Source: Haladaptatus sp. DJG-WS-42 (GTDB lineage: Archaea; Halobacteriota; Halobacteria; Halobacteriales; Halococcaceae). Taken from it: a DNA stretch of 64,000 bases. Shown one piece after another: positions 8,101 to 17,090 of this stretch (positions are counted from its first letter, which is position 1; every line of letters begins with the position of its first letter). The position numbers and the translations under genes are program-made. The notes beneath the pieces are model-generated. The model had not been told where the DNA came from. It made no database searches and saw only the letters and a program-made list of their open reading frames with translations. The DNA is taken from positions 2,658,422 to 2,722,421 of the forward strand of contig NZ_CP147243.1 of the NCBI RefSeq assembly GCF_037198285.1. The letters run 5' to 3'.

Positions 8101-8631
8101 TCACGGCGCGTAGGTTCCGGTTAGCAGCGCCTCTGCAAGGACGTGGCTCTCTATCGCCGCTTGCAGGTCAGCTTTCGTGGCTCCCGCTTCGAGCGAGAGC
8201 GTCGCGTCGAGTGCGTACGCGAAAAACCGGTAGGTGTGTTCTTTGTCGGGCGGACTCGGCCCGCCGTAACCCGACTCGCCAAAGCTGTTCTGTCCAACCG
8301 TCGCCCCCTGCTGATTCCAGCCTTCCGGAATCTCGGTCATCGCCGGGTCTATGTTCCAGACTACCCAGTGGTCCCACACCTTCCCCGCAGGCTCCATCGC
8401 GTCCGGGTCATCCATGACGAGCGCGAGCGATTGGGTCCCCTCGGGTACGCCTGCAATCGAGAGCGGCGGGTTCACGTTTTCTGCTCTGTAGCCGTATTTT
8501 CGTGGAATCGGTTCACCGTCTGCGAACGCCGAACTCGTCAGTGCAAACGTGGTCATCTTAGTTCCCTCACTCTGTGGCGACGAGTCGTTTTGTTGCGTAC
8601 AACCAGCCAGTGTTACCAGTAATACCGCCAT
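8101..8631 (-). CDS. YbhB/YbcL (PEBP, Raf kinase inhibitor-like) lipoprotein
   Basis: The mature part (from MTTFALTSSAFADGEPIP) is a standard YbhB/YbcL domain with LALVMDDPDA, WDHWVVWNI and YGGPSPPDKEHTYRF, the conserved anion-binding pocket segments. The protein is extended at the N-terminus by a hydrophobic leader ending in LAGC, so it is probably a lipid-anchored surface protein. The start at 8631 gives a short leader; GTG codons further upstream, preceding an Arg-Arg pair, could give a fuller Tat signal. Ligand and role are unknown. It is divergent from the CapA-like gene. Confidence 0.87.
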   Translation of the reverse strand: MAVLLVTLAGCTQQNDSSPQSEGTKMTTFALTSSAFADGEPIPRKYGYRAENVNPPLSIAGVPEGTQSLALVMDDPDAMEPAGKVWDHWVVWNIDPAMTEIPEGWNQQGATVGQNSFGESGYGGPSPPDKEHTYRFFAYALDATLSLEAGATKADLQAAIESHVLAEALLTGTYAP

Positions 8632-8750
8632 GTAATACCGGCGTGAAATCGCGGTACGCACTGCAACTCGCCCTCGTAGATATTCGCTTGCCGCGAGCAA
8701 AAGCGTGTGCGTGTGAGAAGGTTTTCTCGCCGCCGGGCGTATCTAGGAGA

Positions 8751-9743
8751 ATGGCATCGACTCGTCGGCTTGGGCTTTTGGGCGACGTGATGCTCGGACG
8801 CCTCGTAGACGAACGCCAGCGCTGGCGCTCCCCACCTGCCGTCTGGGGCAACCTCTTCTCGCAGCTCACCGACCTGGACGGACTCGTCTGCAATCTCGAA
8901 TGCTGTCTTTCTGCGAACGGGATGCCGTGGTCGAAAACCTACAGACCCTTCCATTTCCGGGCAGACCCGACGTGGGCGATTCCCGCACTCACCGCCGCCG
9001 AAGTGTCTGCGGTGAGTCTTGCGAACAACCACATCCTCGACTTCGGCCCCGTCGCCCTCGGCGACACAATTGACCACCTCGACCGCGCTCGCATCGCCCA
9101 CGCGGGGGCGGGGCGCAACCTCGACACGGCGCTTGACCCGGCGGTGTTCACCATGCGTGGCGTCCGCGTCGCTATGGTGGCGCTCACCGACAACACCCCT
9201 GAGTACGCCGCAGACCACGACAAGTACGGGACGGCGTGGGTGGACGTAGACCACCGCCATGGGCCAACCCGTGAACGAGTCCGTGGCATTCTCTCACGTG
9301 CGCGCGAGCGAAACCCCGCGCTCGTCATCGCCGCGCTCCACTGGGGGCCGAACATGACGACACAGCCGCCCGCTAACTTCGTCGAGTTCGCCCACTGGCT
9401 TGTCGATGAAGGCGTTGACATAGTCTACGGCCACTCCGCCCACCTGTTCCATGGCGTCGAGGTGTACGACGGTGGGCTAATCCTCTACGACACGGGCGAT
9501 TTCGTGGACGACTACGCGGTGGACAGCCACCTCCACAACGACCACAGCTTCCTCTTCGAGGTGACGCTCACCCCTGATGGACTCGAAGAGTTACGACTCG
9601 TCCCGACCGAAATCTACGACTTTGCGGCCCACCGCGCCCGCCCCGAAGCTGCGATGTGGTGTCGTGAGACGATGCGAAACCGGTCGGAACCGTTCGGCAC
9701 CGAGTTCGAACGCGACGGAGAGGCGTTGGTGTGCAGCCTTTAG
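8751..9743 (+). CDS. CapA family protein (calcineurin-like phosphoesterase fold)
   Basis: Product of 330 residues. N-terminal GLLGDVMLGR, middle SLANNHILDFG and later ALHWGPN and YGHSAHLFHGVEVY are the conserved metal-site segments of the CapA (PGA_cap) family related to poly-gamma-glutamate capsule proteins. No signal peptide or membrane anchor is seen from the ATG at 8751, which follows a TAGGAGA sequence resembling a ribosome binding site. Longer frames upstream overlap the lipoprotein gene and were not used. No other capsule genes are nearby, so capsule synthesis should not be assumed; a cytoplasmic phosphoesterase is equally possible. Confidence 0.88.
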   Translation: MASTRRLGLLGDVMLGRLVDERQRWRSPPAVWGNLFSQLTDLDGLVCNLECCLSANGMPWSKTYRPFHFRADPTWAIPALTAAEVSAVSLANNHILDFGPVALGDTIDHLDRARIAHAGAGRNLDTALDPAVFTMRGVRVAMVALTDNTPEYAADHDKYGTAWVDVDHRHGPTRERVRGILSRARERNPALVIAALHWGPNMTTQPPANFVEFAHWLVDEGVDIVYGHSAHLFHGVEVYDGGLILYDTGDFVDDYAVDSHLHNDHSFLFEVTLTPDGLEELRLVPTEIYDFAAHRARPEAAMWCRETMRNRSEPFGTEFERDGEALVCSL

Positions 9744-10123
9744 GAAACGGTGACGAGGACGCTCCGCGTACGCGGCCCATCCAACTCCACGAGAAACACC
9801 GACTGCCACGTCCCAAGCTGTAGCTCCCCATCCACGACCGGAATCGAGAGACTGCTGTCGAGCAGCGCGGCCCGGAGATGCGAATCTGCATTGTTGTCGA
9901 TTTCATCGTGCCCATAGCCATTGCCCGTCGGAACCACTGATTCGAGCATTCGGACGAGGTCACCTTTGAGCCGCGATTCGTTCTCTTGGACGAGCAAGCC
10001 AGCAGAGGTGTGCTGTAGAAACACGGTACACACGCCGCTCGCGTCGGGCGGAATTTCACCGGAAATTCGGTCGGTGAGGTCAACGAGTTCGACGCGTGCT
10101 GTGGTTTCGACGCTAACGGGCAT
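9740..10123 (-). CDS. YjbQ family protein (UPF0047)
   Basis: Product of 127 residues with the family signatures VCTVFLQHTSAGLLVQEN, GYGHDEIDNNADSHLRA and LQLGTWQSVFLVELDGPR. The conserved His, Asp and Glu residues in these segments line the putative metal or ligand site. Members from other organisms have weak thiamin phosphate synthase activity; the physiological role is open. It overlaps the 3' end of the CapA-like gene by 4 bases in a convergent arrangement. Confidence 0.93.
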   Translation of the reverse strand: MPVSVETTARVELVDLTDRISGEIPPDASGVCTVFLQHTSAGLLVQENESRLKGDLVRMLESVVPTGNGYGHDEIDNNADSHLRAALLDSSLSIPVVDGELQLGTWQSVFLVELDGPRTRSVLVTVS

Positions 10124-10180
10124 ACTGTCCTAGTGGTGCGGGCGACGGGAAAACGTGTGTTCTCCTACCAACCAACGGGG

Positions 10181-10224
10181 TGAGTTACTCAATCTTTAAT
10201 ATCGAACTGGCCTTGAGTTAATAC
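10181..10224 (+). promoter_or_regulatory. Promoter and candidate operator of nikR
   Basis: A TATA-like CTTTAATAT lies about 25-30 bases before the ATG, consistent with a leaderless transcript. It is bracketed by related sequences: the dyad TGAGTTACTCA at 10181-10191 and TTGAGTTA at 10213-10220, so ACTCAA and TTGAGT form an inverted pair around the TATA element. This is a good candidate for NikR autoregulation; binding is not demonstrated. Confidence 0.45.
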
Positions 10225-10653
10225 ATGACCGTTGTCAGCGTCTCCATGCCGGACGAACTGTTAGAACGAATCGACGCCTTCTCAGAAGAACACGGCTATA
10301 CGGGCCGCAGCGAGGTTATCCGCGAGGCCAGCCGTAATCTATTGGGAGAGTTCGAGGACAAACGCTTAGAAGACCGCGAGCTGATGGGCGTCGTCACGGT
10401 GTTGTTCAAGTTCCAGACGACGAGCGTCGAAGAGAAGATGATGCGCCTGCGCCACGAACACGAAGAACTCGTCGCTTCGAACTTCCACAGTCACGTCGGC
10501 GACCATTACTGCATGGAACTGTTCATCCTCGAAGGCTCACTCGAAACGATTTCGACGTTCGTCGGGAAGATTCGCGCCACCAAGGACATTCTCACCGTCG
10601 ATTATTCGGTGATTCCAGTCGATGAGTTCGGCGCGTTTGCGAATCTCGAATAA
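10225..10653 (+). CDS. nikR: NikR-type nickel-responsive ribbon-helix-helix regulator
   Basis: Product of 142 residues with an N-terminal ribbon-helix-helix DNA-binding domain (residues 1-45) and a C-terminal ACT-like metal-sensing domain. All four nickel ligands of E. coli NikR (His76, His87, His89, Cys95) are matched by His77, His88, His90 and Cys96, with identical spacing. NikR represses transport or urease genes when nickel is bound. Here it converges on an ABC metal importer of the ZnuABC class rather than a nikABCDE operon, leaving one base between stops. Either it controls distant nickel genes or it has been recruited to this importer; the sequence cannot decide. Confidence 0.93.
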   Translation: MTVVSVSMPDELLERIDAFSEEHGYTGRSEVIREASRNLLGEFEDKRLEDRELMGVVTVLFKFQTTSVEEKMMRLRHEHEELVASNFHSHVGDHYCMELFILEGSLETISTFVGKIRATKDILTVDYSVIPVDEFGAFANLE

Positions 10654-10654
10654 G

Positions 10655-11593
10655 CTACGCGTGCTGTCGTGACGCACCAAGTTTTCCGACGACCACCGCG
10701 CCTGCGTACACCGCGATTGCGACGAGCACGATGACCCCGCCCGTGGCGAGGTCGTAGACATAAGAGAGGGTGATGCCGACGATCACTGCGAACTCGGCTG
10801 CGAGAATTGAATACCAGACCGACTGCTTGAAGCTGCGGGCGACCTGTGCGGCGGCCGCGACCGGCACGACGAGCATCGCGGCGACGAGGATGACGCCCAT
10901 GAGCTGCATCGCCGCGACGACGACGACCGCGGTGAGCACGACGAGCAGGCGATTGTAGCCACGCACGTTCAGACTGGCTACCCTCGCGGCCGTTTCGTCG
11001 AACGTGATGAACAGCAGTTGGCGGTAGGTGAGCGCGATGACGGCGCAAACGACCACACTCAACACCACGAGAATGCCCGTGCTCTCACGCGTGACCGTCG
11101 AGAGACTGCCAAAGAGGTACTGATTGATGCTCACCGCGATGCCGCCGGTTGCGGTGATGATGACCGTCCCGAGGGCGAATCCGCCTGCTAAGACGATCGC
11201 CATGGACACGTCGCCGTAGGCGTCCGTGTACTCGGAGATGACTTGGATGAGCAACGCTGCAATTACTGCGACGACAAGCGCGGTCAGGTATGGCGAGACG
11301 GCGATGGCGAGCGCCGAACTGAGAAAGAGGCCGATGGCGACGCCAGAAAACGCGGTGTGCGCGAGGGTTTCACCGATGAGCGAAAGTTGGCGATGGACGA
11401 GAAACGACCCGATGAGCGGGGCGACGACGCCGATTGCGACACCCGCGATGAACGCCCGCTGCATGAACGGCAGACAGAGCATTTCGATGCCGAACGGGGC
11501 TGTGAGCGCACACATCCCCTCGCCAACGCCGTCGAGCGCCCAGTTGAGCAGGTCGGTCGCAGCCGAGAGCACGACGAGAGTGCGAAGCATCAC
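10655..11593 (-). CDS. znuB: Metal (Zn/Mn-type) ABC transporter permease
   Basis: Integral membrane protein of 312 residues with about eight or nine hydrophobic spans, family ABC-3. The segment GSFLVHRQLSLIGETLAHTA is the conserved region preceding the coupling loop in ZnuB/MntB proteins. The first codon is GTG at 11593 (overlapping the ATPase stop) with an ATG immediately after it at 11590. It is third and last in the operon znuA-znuC-znuB. Substrate (zinc, manganese or another divalent metal) cannot be read from the permease. Confidence 0.92.
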   Translation of the reverse strand: MMLRTLVVLSAATDLLNWALDGVGEGMCALTAPFGIEMLCLPFMQRAFIAGVAIGVVAPLIGSFLVHRQLSLIGETLAHTAFSGVAIGLFLSSALAIAVSPYLTALVVAVIAALLIQVISEYTDAYGDVSMAIVLAGGFALGTVIITATGGIAVSINQYLFGSLSTVTRESTGILVVLSVVVCAVIALTYRQLLFITFDETAARVASLNVRGYNRLLVVLTAVVVVAAMQLMGVILVAAMLVVPVAAAAQVARSFKQSVWYSILAAEFAVIVGITLSYVYDLATGGVIVLVAIAVYAGAVVVGKLGASRQHA

Positions 11594-12375
11594 GTCCCAT
11601 CACCTTCGTCTTCGTCGGCTGGGTCAGCAGGATGCGCGTGGTCGTGGTGAAGCACGCGCTGGTTCGCGCCGTACGCTTCTGCGAGTGCGTCGCTCTCGGT
11701 GAAGCCCGTCGATTCGCCGTGAAAGAACAGCCGCCGGTTGATACACGCAATCTTCGTCGCGTGGTCGGTGACGACGCCGATGTCGTGGTCGATGAGGATG
11801 ATCGTCATCCCCTCGCCGTTGAGGCGTTTGAGCAGGTCGTAGAACGCTTCGCGCGATTCTGCATCCACGCCAACTGCTGGCTCGTCGAGTGCGAGCAAGT
11901 CGGCTTCCGCTGCGAGCGCACGGGCGATGAACACGCGCTGGCGTTGGCCGCCAGAAAGGTGGTTGAGCTGTCGCTCGGCGAGATGGGCGATGTTCACCGT
12001 TTCCAGTGCATTGGCTACAATTTCGCGGTCGCGCGCACCAAACTGGCCAAAGCCGACGTGTGGGTAGCGTCCCATCGTGACCACTTCACGGACAGTGATT
12101 GGCATCCCCTTTGCCGAACTGGTCACGTCCTGTGCCACGTAGCCGATGCGCTCGCCCTGACCGAACGCCGTCGCTGGTTCACCGAACAACGTGACGCGCC
12201 CTGAATCGGGAGCAAGCAACCCCAACATGAGCTTGAGGAGCGTGCTCTTGCCAGAGCCGTTCGGCCCGACGAGGCCGAGGAACTCTCCGGCCTCGACCGT
12301 GAGGGACACGTCTTCGACGACGGGGAGCGACCCGTAGCCAAACGAGACGTTTTCGACTTCGATGACCGCCGTCAT
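11590..12375 (-). CDS. znuC: Metal ABC transporter ATP-binding protein
   Basis: Product of 261 residues with all ABC motifs: Walker A GPNGSGKST, signature LSGGQRQR, Walker B LLALDEP and the switch histidine in IDHDIGVVTD. The C-terminus is rich in His, Asp and Glu (HHDHAHPADPADEDEGDG), a possible metal-binding tail. The ATG at 12375 overlaps the stop of the binding-protein gene, fixing the start. It energises uptake by the adjacent permease. Confidence 0.93.
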   Translation of the reverse strand: MTAVIEVENVSFGYGSLPVVEDVSLTVEAGEFLGLVGPNGSGKSTLLKLMLGLLAPDSGRVTLFGEPATAFGQGERIGYVAQDVTSSAKGMPITVREVVTMGRYPHVGFGQFGARDREIVANALETVNIAHLAERQLNHLSGGQRQRVFIARALAAEADLLALDEPAVGVDAESREAFYDLLKRLNGEGMTIILIDHDIGVVTDHATKIACINRRLFFHGESTGFTESDALAEAYGANQRVLHHDHAHPADPADEDEGDGT

Positions 12376-13382
12376 GCGCCGAGTGCCTCCCGGAGGGTTG
12401 GGAGGTTCACCTCCCGCATGATGTCGATGTATCCCCAGTCGTTTTCCATCCATTCCTCTGAAGCCGTCGGAATCGACGTGATGGGCAGTAGGTCCGTGGC
12501 ATCCGTTTCCTCGACCAGTTGCCGGGCGGCTCGGTCTGATTCGAACACCGGCGCGAGGACGTGCTCGATGCCGTGTTCTTCGATGACTGCTTGGGCCTCG
12601 CGCACGTCCTGTGGCGTTGGCTCCGTGTCGGGCGAGAGCGACGACAGCGCGTGGACCTCGAAGCCATAGCGGTCGGCGAGATACTGGAAGGCGTCGTGGC
12701 CGGCGACGAGGACGGTGTCTCGCGTGCGCGACGACAGCGTCTCTTCGATTTCGCTATCCAGTTCTGCGAGTGCGTCTGCGTAAGACGTTGCTCCGTCCCG
12801 GTAGCGTTCTGCCTGCGCTGAATCTGCAATCGTAAGCCCTGCTGCGATGGTATCGACGGCTTGTGCGGCGCGCTGGGGGTCGAGCCAGAAATGCGGGTCG
12901 ATGCTCGCGTGGTCGTGGTCACCGTCTTCTGTGTCGTGGTTGTCTTCGTCTCCGTGGCCGTCTTCTTCTGCGTCGTGGTCGCCTTTCTCATCGTCGTGAC
13001 CACCCGCTTCGAGCAGCGAGATGCCGTGTCGCGCTTCGATGACGACGAGTTCGGGGGCGTCGCGTTCGAGATTCTGGACGACGTTGTCCGCCCACAGTTG
13101 AAACCCCTCGCCCATATAGACGAACGCCGCCGCGTCGAGGATTGCTTGTTGGATACTCGGTCCAGGTTCCCAGCCGTGGCCGTGTTGGCCAACAGGGACG
13201 AGAGTATCAATTTGAGTGGCGTCATCGGCGACTTTGCTGGCGAAATCGCCGAGCACGAAAAACGACGCCGTTGCGAGTTTGTCTCTATCTGTGCTTTCTG
13301 CTCCCGTCAAGCAGCCAGCGCACACGCCTGCCGCAAGTGTGCCTCCAAGCTGGAGTGCCGCTCGGCGCGAAAACCCATCCAT
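12372..13382 (-). CDS. znuA: Metal ABC transporter substrate-binding lipoprotein (ZnuA-like)
   Basis: Product of 336 residues, family A-1 periplasmic binding proteins. It has a twin-arginine leader (SRRAALQLGG) ending in a lipobox AGC, so it is exported folded and lipid-anchored. A low-complexity loop rich in His, Asp and Glu at residues about 127-161 is typical of zinc-specific ZnuA rather than manganese binders. Conserved metal-site segments include GQHGHGWEP, DPHFWLDP and GHDAFQYLADRYG. It opens the operon, and a TATA-like TTATTAATC on the minus strand near 13408-13416 lies about 27 bases before the ATG, so the mRNA is probably leaderless. Confidence 0.93.
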   Translation of the reverse strand: MDGFSRRAALQLGGTLAAGVCAGCLTGAESTDRDKLATASFFVLGDFASKVADDATQIDTLVPVGQHGHGWEPGPSIQQAILDAAAFVYMGEGFQLWADNVVQNLERDAPELVVIEARHGISLLEAGGHDDEKGDHDAEEDGHGDEDNHDTEDGDHDHASIDPHFWLDPQRAAQAVDTIAAGLTIADSAQAERYRDGATSYADALAELDSEIEETLSSRTRDTVLVAGHDAFQYLADRYGFEVHALSSLSPDTEPTPQDVREAQAVIEEHGIEHVLAPVFESDRAARQLVEETDATDLLPITSIPTASEEWMENDWGYIDIMREVNLPTLREALGA

Positions 13383-13692
13383 TCTGTTATTAGAATTGGG
13401 TCGAAGATTAATAACTTATGCTATTTCGTCCGGCTTAGATGCTAGCGCTGACGATCTGCGAAGTGTATGTGTTGTGAACCGCTCGCTAGTGCTAACTGGT
13501 GCCATATTTCGCCCGACTCCCCACAGCAGAAACTGCTGAAAAACGCATAAAATCTACCAAAAATGGCTATATTTTTGTAACATTTGGTAATTTTAGCAAT
13601 AATATCTGGTATTTGTAATACTTATTCACCAATAGATATGTTCAGTTAGTGGCCATTGAACTTATCCGAGGGGACTCGTAAGCGCCTTTGAG
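13383..13692. promoter_or_regulatory. AT-rich divergent intergenic region with nested dyads
   Basis: No gene is seen in these 310 bases. The left end holds the znuA promoter on the minus strand. At 13524-13538, CAGCAG-AAA-CTGCTG forms a perfect 6-bp hairpin followed by A residues. At 13555-13589 there is a nested inverted repeat: TACCAAA and TTTGGTA outside, AAAAAT and ATTTTT inside. The stretch 13540-13640 is far more AT-rich than the flanking genes and probably contains the promoter and operators of the large PAS regulator at 13693. Confidence 0.5.
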
Positions 13693-16590
13693 ATGACTCG
13701 TGCTTCCAGCGGGGACGACCTCCACACCCCGTTGACTGACGACTGCGATGAGGCGGTGCACGCCTTTGAAACAGTTGTCGAAGTGACGGATGTTGGTTCC
13801 ATCACGCTCGACGGTGTCGGGACCATCACAACCGCAAACGAGCGGTTCTGTGAGTTAGTCGGCCATGAAGAGCAAGCGATCGTCGGGGCTGCATTCACGC
13901 AGTTCCTCGGCGACGCAGCGGTATCGTTCCAGTCGATATACAACCAGCTCAACGCCGGTGACCCTTCGACCGAACACGTCTCGACTACCTTGTCAAACGC
14001 AACCGGCGGGGCTGTTGAGTGCGACCTCCACCTTCAATCGCTGTCGGGTGACCCCATGTCCGAGACGGTGTTGGTCATCGTCGATCCAACACCCGATTCG
14101 ACCGATGACCCGGCTGAGCCGCCTGCAAGCCGAGCGCAGATTGAAGACCTCGAACGCTACAAGACCATTCTTGAGACCATCCACGACGGCGTCTACGTCG
14201 CAAACGAGGACTACGAGTTCGAGATGGTAAACGACGGCTACGCCTCGATGGTTGGCTACGACCGCGATGACCTCATCGGCGAACACATTTCGACTGTCGT
14301 TGATGAGGACATCGTCGAAACGGGCGAGGAGCTCCGGCGGGAACTGCACACTGGCGACCGCGAGACGGGCACCGTTGAAATCAACTTACAATGCAAAGGC
14401 GGTGAGAAAATCACCGTAGAGACGCGCTTTGCCCGGCTCCCAACCGACGACGGCTCGTTCAAGGGAACGGTCGGCGTTGTCAGAAACTTCGAAGACCGCA
14501 CTACACACGTCCAAACCCTCGAACGCCGGGTGCGCCAACAGCGCGCCATCGCAGATTTCGGCCAGAAAGCGCTTCGAACCCGTGATACAGCGGAGTTGCT
14601 ACAAGCGGCGACAAACGTCGTCTCCGATGGGCTCGGCGTCGAGTTTACCAAAGTCCTTGACCTCAACGCAGACGCGAGCGAACTGCAGCTCAGAGCCGGG
14701 ATTGGCTGGGACGACGGTCTCGTCGGGGAGGCAACCGTTAAAACTAACACCGCTTCACAGGCCGGATATACACTTCTCTCAGAAGAACCCGTCGTCGTCG
14801 AAGATTTCGCAACGGAGACGCGATTTACGGCGCCGCCGCTCCTCGAAGACCACGACGTAGAGAGCGGCATCAGCGTCATCATCGGTGACTACGAGAACCC
14901 GTGGGGCGTGTTCGGTGCACACAGCACCACCCCCCGCGAGTTCACCGAACAGGACGTCTCGTTCGTCCGGAGTATCGCAAACGTCCTCGCCACGGCTATC
15001 TCGCGGGCTGCTCGCGAACGAGAGCGAGAGCGCTATGAAACCATCGTCGAAACCATCTGGGACGGCGTCTACGCGCTCGATGGCGACGACAACTTCGTGA
15101 TGGTCAACGACGCCTTTTGCGAGATGACGGGCTACAGCCGCGAGGAACTCCTCGGGAGTAGCGCAACGCTCGTCCACAACGAAACGATTCAGGAGACCGC
15201 TCGAGGGATGGCCGCAGAGATGCGCGGCGGCGACCGAGAGGCGGCCACCATCGAACTCGACCTCCAGAAGAAAGACGGCACCACGATTCCAGCCGAGTCA
15301 CGCTTTGGCCCGTATCCCTACGCCAACGATTCAGACGGGAGAGCGGGCGTAGTCAGGGACATCACCGACCGACGCGAGTGGGAGCGCCAAGTCGAGATGC
15401 TGAACGACTTAAACGAGGTCGTTCGCGAAATCACTCACGCGCTCGTCGAATCGAACGCCCGCACGGACATCGAGAAACTCGTGTGTGAGCGCTTTGGAAC
15501 CGCGGACCTCTACGACTTCGCGTGGCTCGGGTCGGTTGCAGACGATGGGACGACCGTCGAAACGGTGGCGGAAACGGGCGTCTCCGACTATCTCGCGGCG
15601 GTTCCCATCACGACAGCCGACAGCGAAACGCGCGACCACCCACTCAATCGGGCACTGCGTACCCGAGAGACGGTGTTTGCAACCGATGTCCTCGCTGACG
15701 ACGACTACGCGCCGTGGCACGACGACGCCCGCGAGCGGGGCTATCGGTCGGTGGCTGCCATTCCGCTCACCTATCAGAACATCTCCTACGGTGTGTTGAC
15801 CATCTACTCGGCGCGAGCCGATGCGTTTGGCGAACACGAACAACGCATTCTCTCGCAGGTTGGCGACGTGATTGGCCACGCCATCAACGCCATCGAACGC
15901 AAGGAAGCGCTGATGGCAGACCGCATCACGGAAGTCACCTTCCGAACGAACGACCTCCCGGACGCGCTCTACGCGCTCCATGGAGAGATGGGTGAGGTGA
16001 CCATAGACCGTGTCGTCCCGCTCAACGATGGGACGGTGTTGAAGTACCACTCGGTACGCGAAATGTCGCCGGACGCGTACAGAGACGCGCTCGAAAACGT
16101 GCCGTGGGTCACTGACGTCCGAGAAATAAACACCTCGCCCGACGTGACGCGCTTTGAGGTGGTGACCGAAGAGCCAACGGCGAGTTCGACGCTTGCGACC
16201 TACGGTGGTCGTCTCCACTCGATTACACTCACCCACGACAGCGTCGAAATCGAAGCTGAGCTACCGGCGTCCGTTGACCTGCGACAGGTGAGCGAGGCGC
16301 TTTACGAGCGCTACCCCGGCCTCGAACTCGTGTCGAGAAACACCATCGACCGGAAAGTTGCGATGCCAGAAGAACTCGCAGAGAGTCTGATTGGCCAACT
16401 CACCGAACGCCAACGCACCGCGCTCAAATCTGCGTACTACTCGGGCTTTTTCGACTGGCCACGCGAGAGCGCCGGAACGGACGTTGCTGCCTCGCTCGAC
16501 GTGTCACCGGCAACGTTCCACGAACACCTCCGCAGAGCCCAGCGAAAAATCTTCACGACCCTCTTCGAAGTCAGTCCAACCGCGGACTAA
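13693..16590 (+). CDS. Large multi-PAS/GAF regulator with C-terminal HTH_10 (Bat family)
   Basis: Product of 965 residues, soluble. Approximate order: PAS (20-125), PAS (150-275), GAF (280-440), PAS (445-565), GAF (575-740), Bat-associated domain (745-870) and HTH_10 (about 895-955, with QLTERQRTALKSAYYSGFFD). The second and third PAS domains are near duplicates (TILETIHDGVYV versus TIVETIWDGVYA), suggesting internal duplication. No LOV cysteine signature, histidine-kinase core or receiver domain is seen, so this is a one-component sensor-regulator binding small ligands or redox cofactors. Targets are unknown. Confidence 0.9.
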   Translation: MTRASSGDDLHTPLTDDCDEAVHAFETVVEVTDVGSITLDGVGTITTANERFCELVGHEEQAIVGAAFTQFLGDAAVSFQSIYNQLNAGDPSTEHVSTTLSNATGGAVECDLHLQSLSGDPMSETVLVIVDPTPDSTDDPAEPPASRAQIEDLERYKTILETIHDGVYVANEDYEFEMVNDGYASMVGYDRDDLIGEHISTVVDEDIVETGEELRRELHTGDRETGTVEINLQCKGGEKITVETRFARLPTDDGSFKGTVGVVRNFEDRTTHVQTLERRVRQQRAIADFGQKALRTRDTAELLQAATNVVSDGLGVEFTKVLDLNADASELQLRAGIGWDDGLVGEATVKTNTASQAGYTLLSEEPVVVEDFATETRFTAPPLLEDHDVESGISVIIGDYENPWGVFGAHSTTPREFTEQDVSFVRSIANVLATAISRAARERERERYETIVETIWDGVYALDGDDNFVMVNDAFCEMTGYSREELLGSSATLVHNETIQETARGMAAEMRGGDREAATIELDLQKKDGTTIPAESRFGPYPYANDSDGRAGVVRDITDRREWERQVEMLNDLNEVVREITHALVESNARTDIEKLVCERFGTADLYDFAWLGSVADDGTTVETVAETGVSDYLAAVPITTADSETRDHPLNRALRTRETVFATDVLADDDYAPWHDDARERGYRSVAAIPLTYQNISYGVLTIYSARADAFGEHEQRILSQVGDVIGHAINAIERKEALMADRITEVTFRTNDLPDALYALHGEMGEVTIDRVVPLNDGTVLKYHSVREMSPDAYRDALENVPWVTDVREINTSPDVTRFEVVTEEPTASSTLATYGGRLHSITLTHDSVEIEAELPASVDLRQVSEALYERYPGLELVSRNTIDRKVAMPEELAESLIGQLTERQRTALKSAYYSGFFDWPRESAGTDVAASLDVSPATFHEHLRRAQRKIFTTLFEVSPTAD

Positions 16591-16595
16591 CGCGG

Positions 16596-17090
16596 TCAGT
16601 CAGACTGGACTCTGTTCTCTTCTTCGCTCAACTTTCCCGGTGACTGGGCCGTCACCGGCTCGTCGAAGCCGTTTGGTGCGAGTTCCGGTTCGCAGATGAT
16701 TTTCTCGCGGCCCAATCGAAATCGGTTGAGCGACTTCTTGGTTTCCATGTCTTGCAAGAGCCGACTCACGGTTGCATCAGACCAGCCAACGAGGCTTGCG
16801 AGCTCTTTCTGACGCATCCGCCCGTCGTTTTCGGTGACCAATTCAAGGACCATCTCTTCTGGCGTCATCCCGGTTTTCACGACAAAATCCGCCTTCGAGT
16901 GTTCATAGGTGTAATCGATGAACTCCTGTGTAACGGACTGGTATGCCCTGGATTCCTCCCCTGCTGTCCCATCCAACTCACTCGCCGCTATACTTCCGCC
17001 GGTGTCGTCTGCGCCAATCCGGAACACTCCACGCAGACGTGCCAGTATCGCCTGCACTGGAGTAAAACCAGATTGTTCCTTCTTATCCAT
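16596..17090 (-). CDS. Winged-helix regulator (DUF7343-like), soluble
   Basis: Product of 164 residues from the ATG at 17090. The C-terminal half carries a winged helix with GRMRQKELASLVGWSDATVS and the wing LNRFRLGREKIICEP. The same domain ends the membrane protein at 32527-33666 (GRMRQVNIVDETGWSKSKVS), so the two are paralogues in their DNA-binding part. This member has no hydrophobic anchor; its N-terminal half shows no recognised domain. It converges with the large PAS regulator, leaving 5 bases between stops. Confidence 0.82.
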   Translation of the reverse strand: MDKKEQSGFTPVQAILARLRGVFRIGADDTGGSIAASELDGTAGEESRAYQSVTQEFIDYTYEHSKADFVVKTGMTPEEMVLELVTENDGRMRQKELASLVGWSDATVSRLLQDMETKKSLNRFRLGREKIICEPELAPNGFDEPVTAQSPGKLSEEENRVQSD

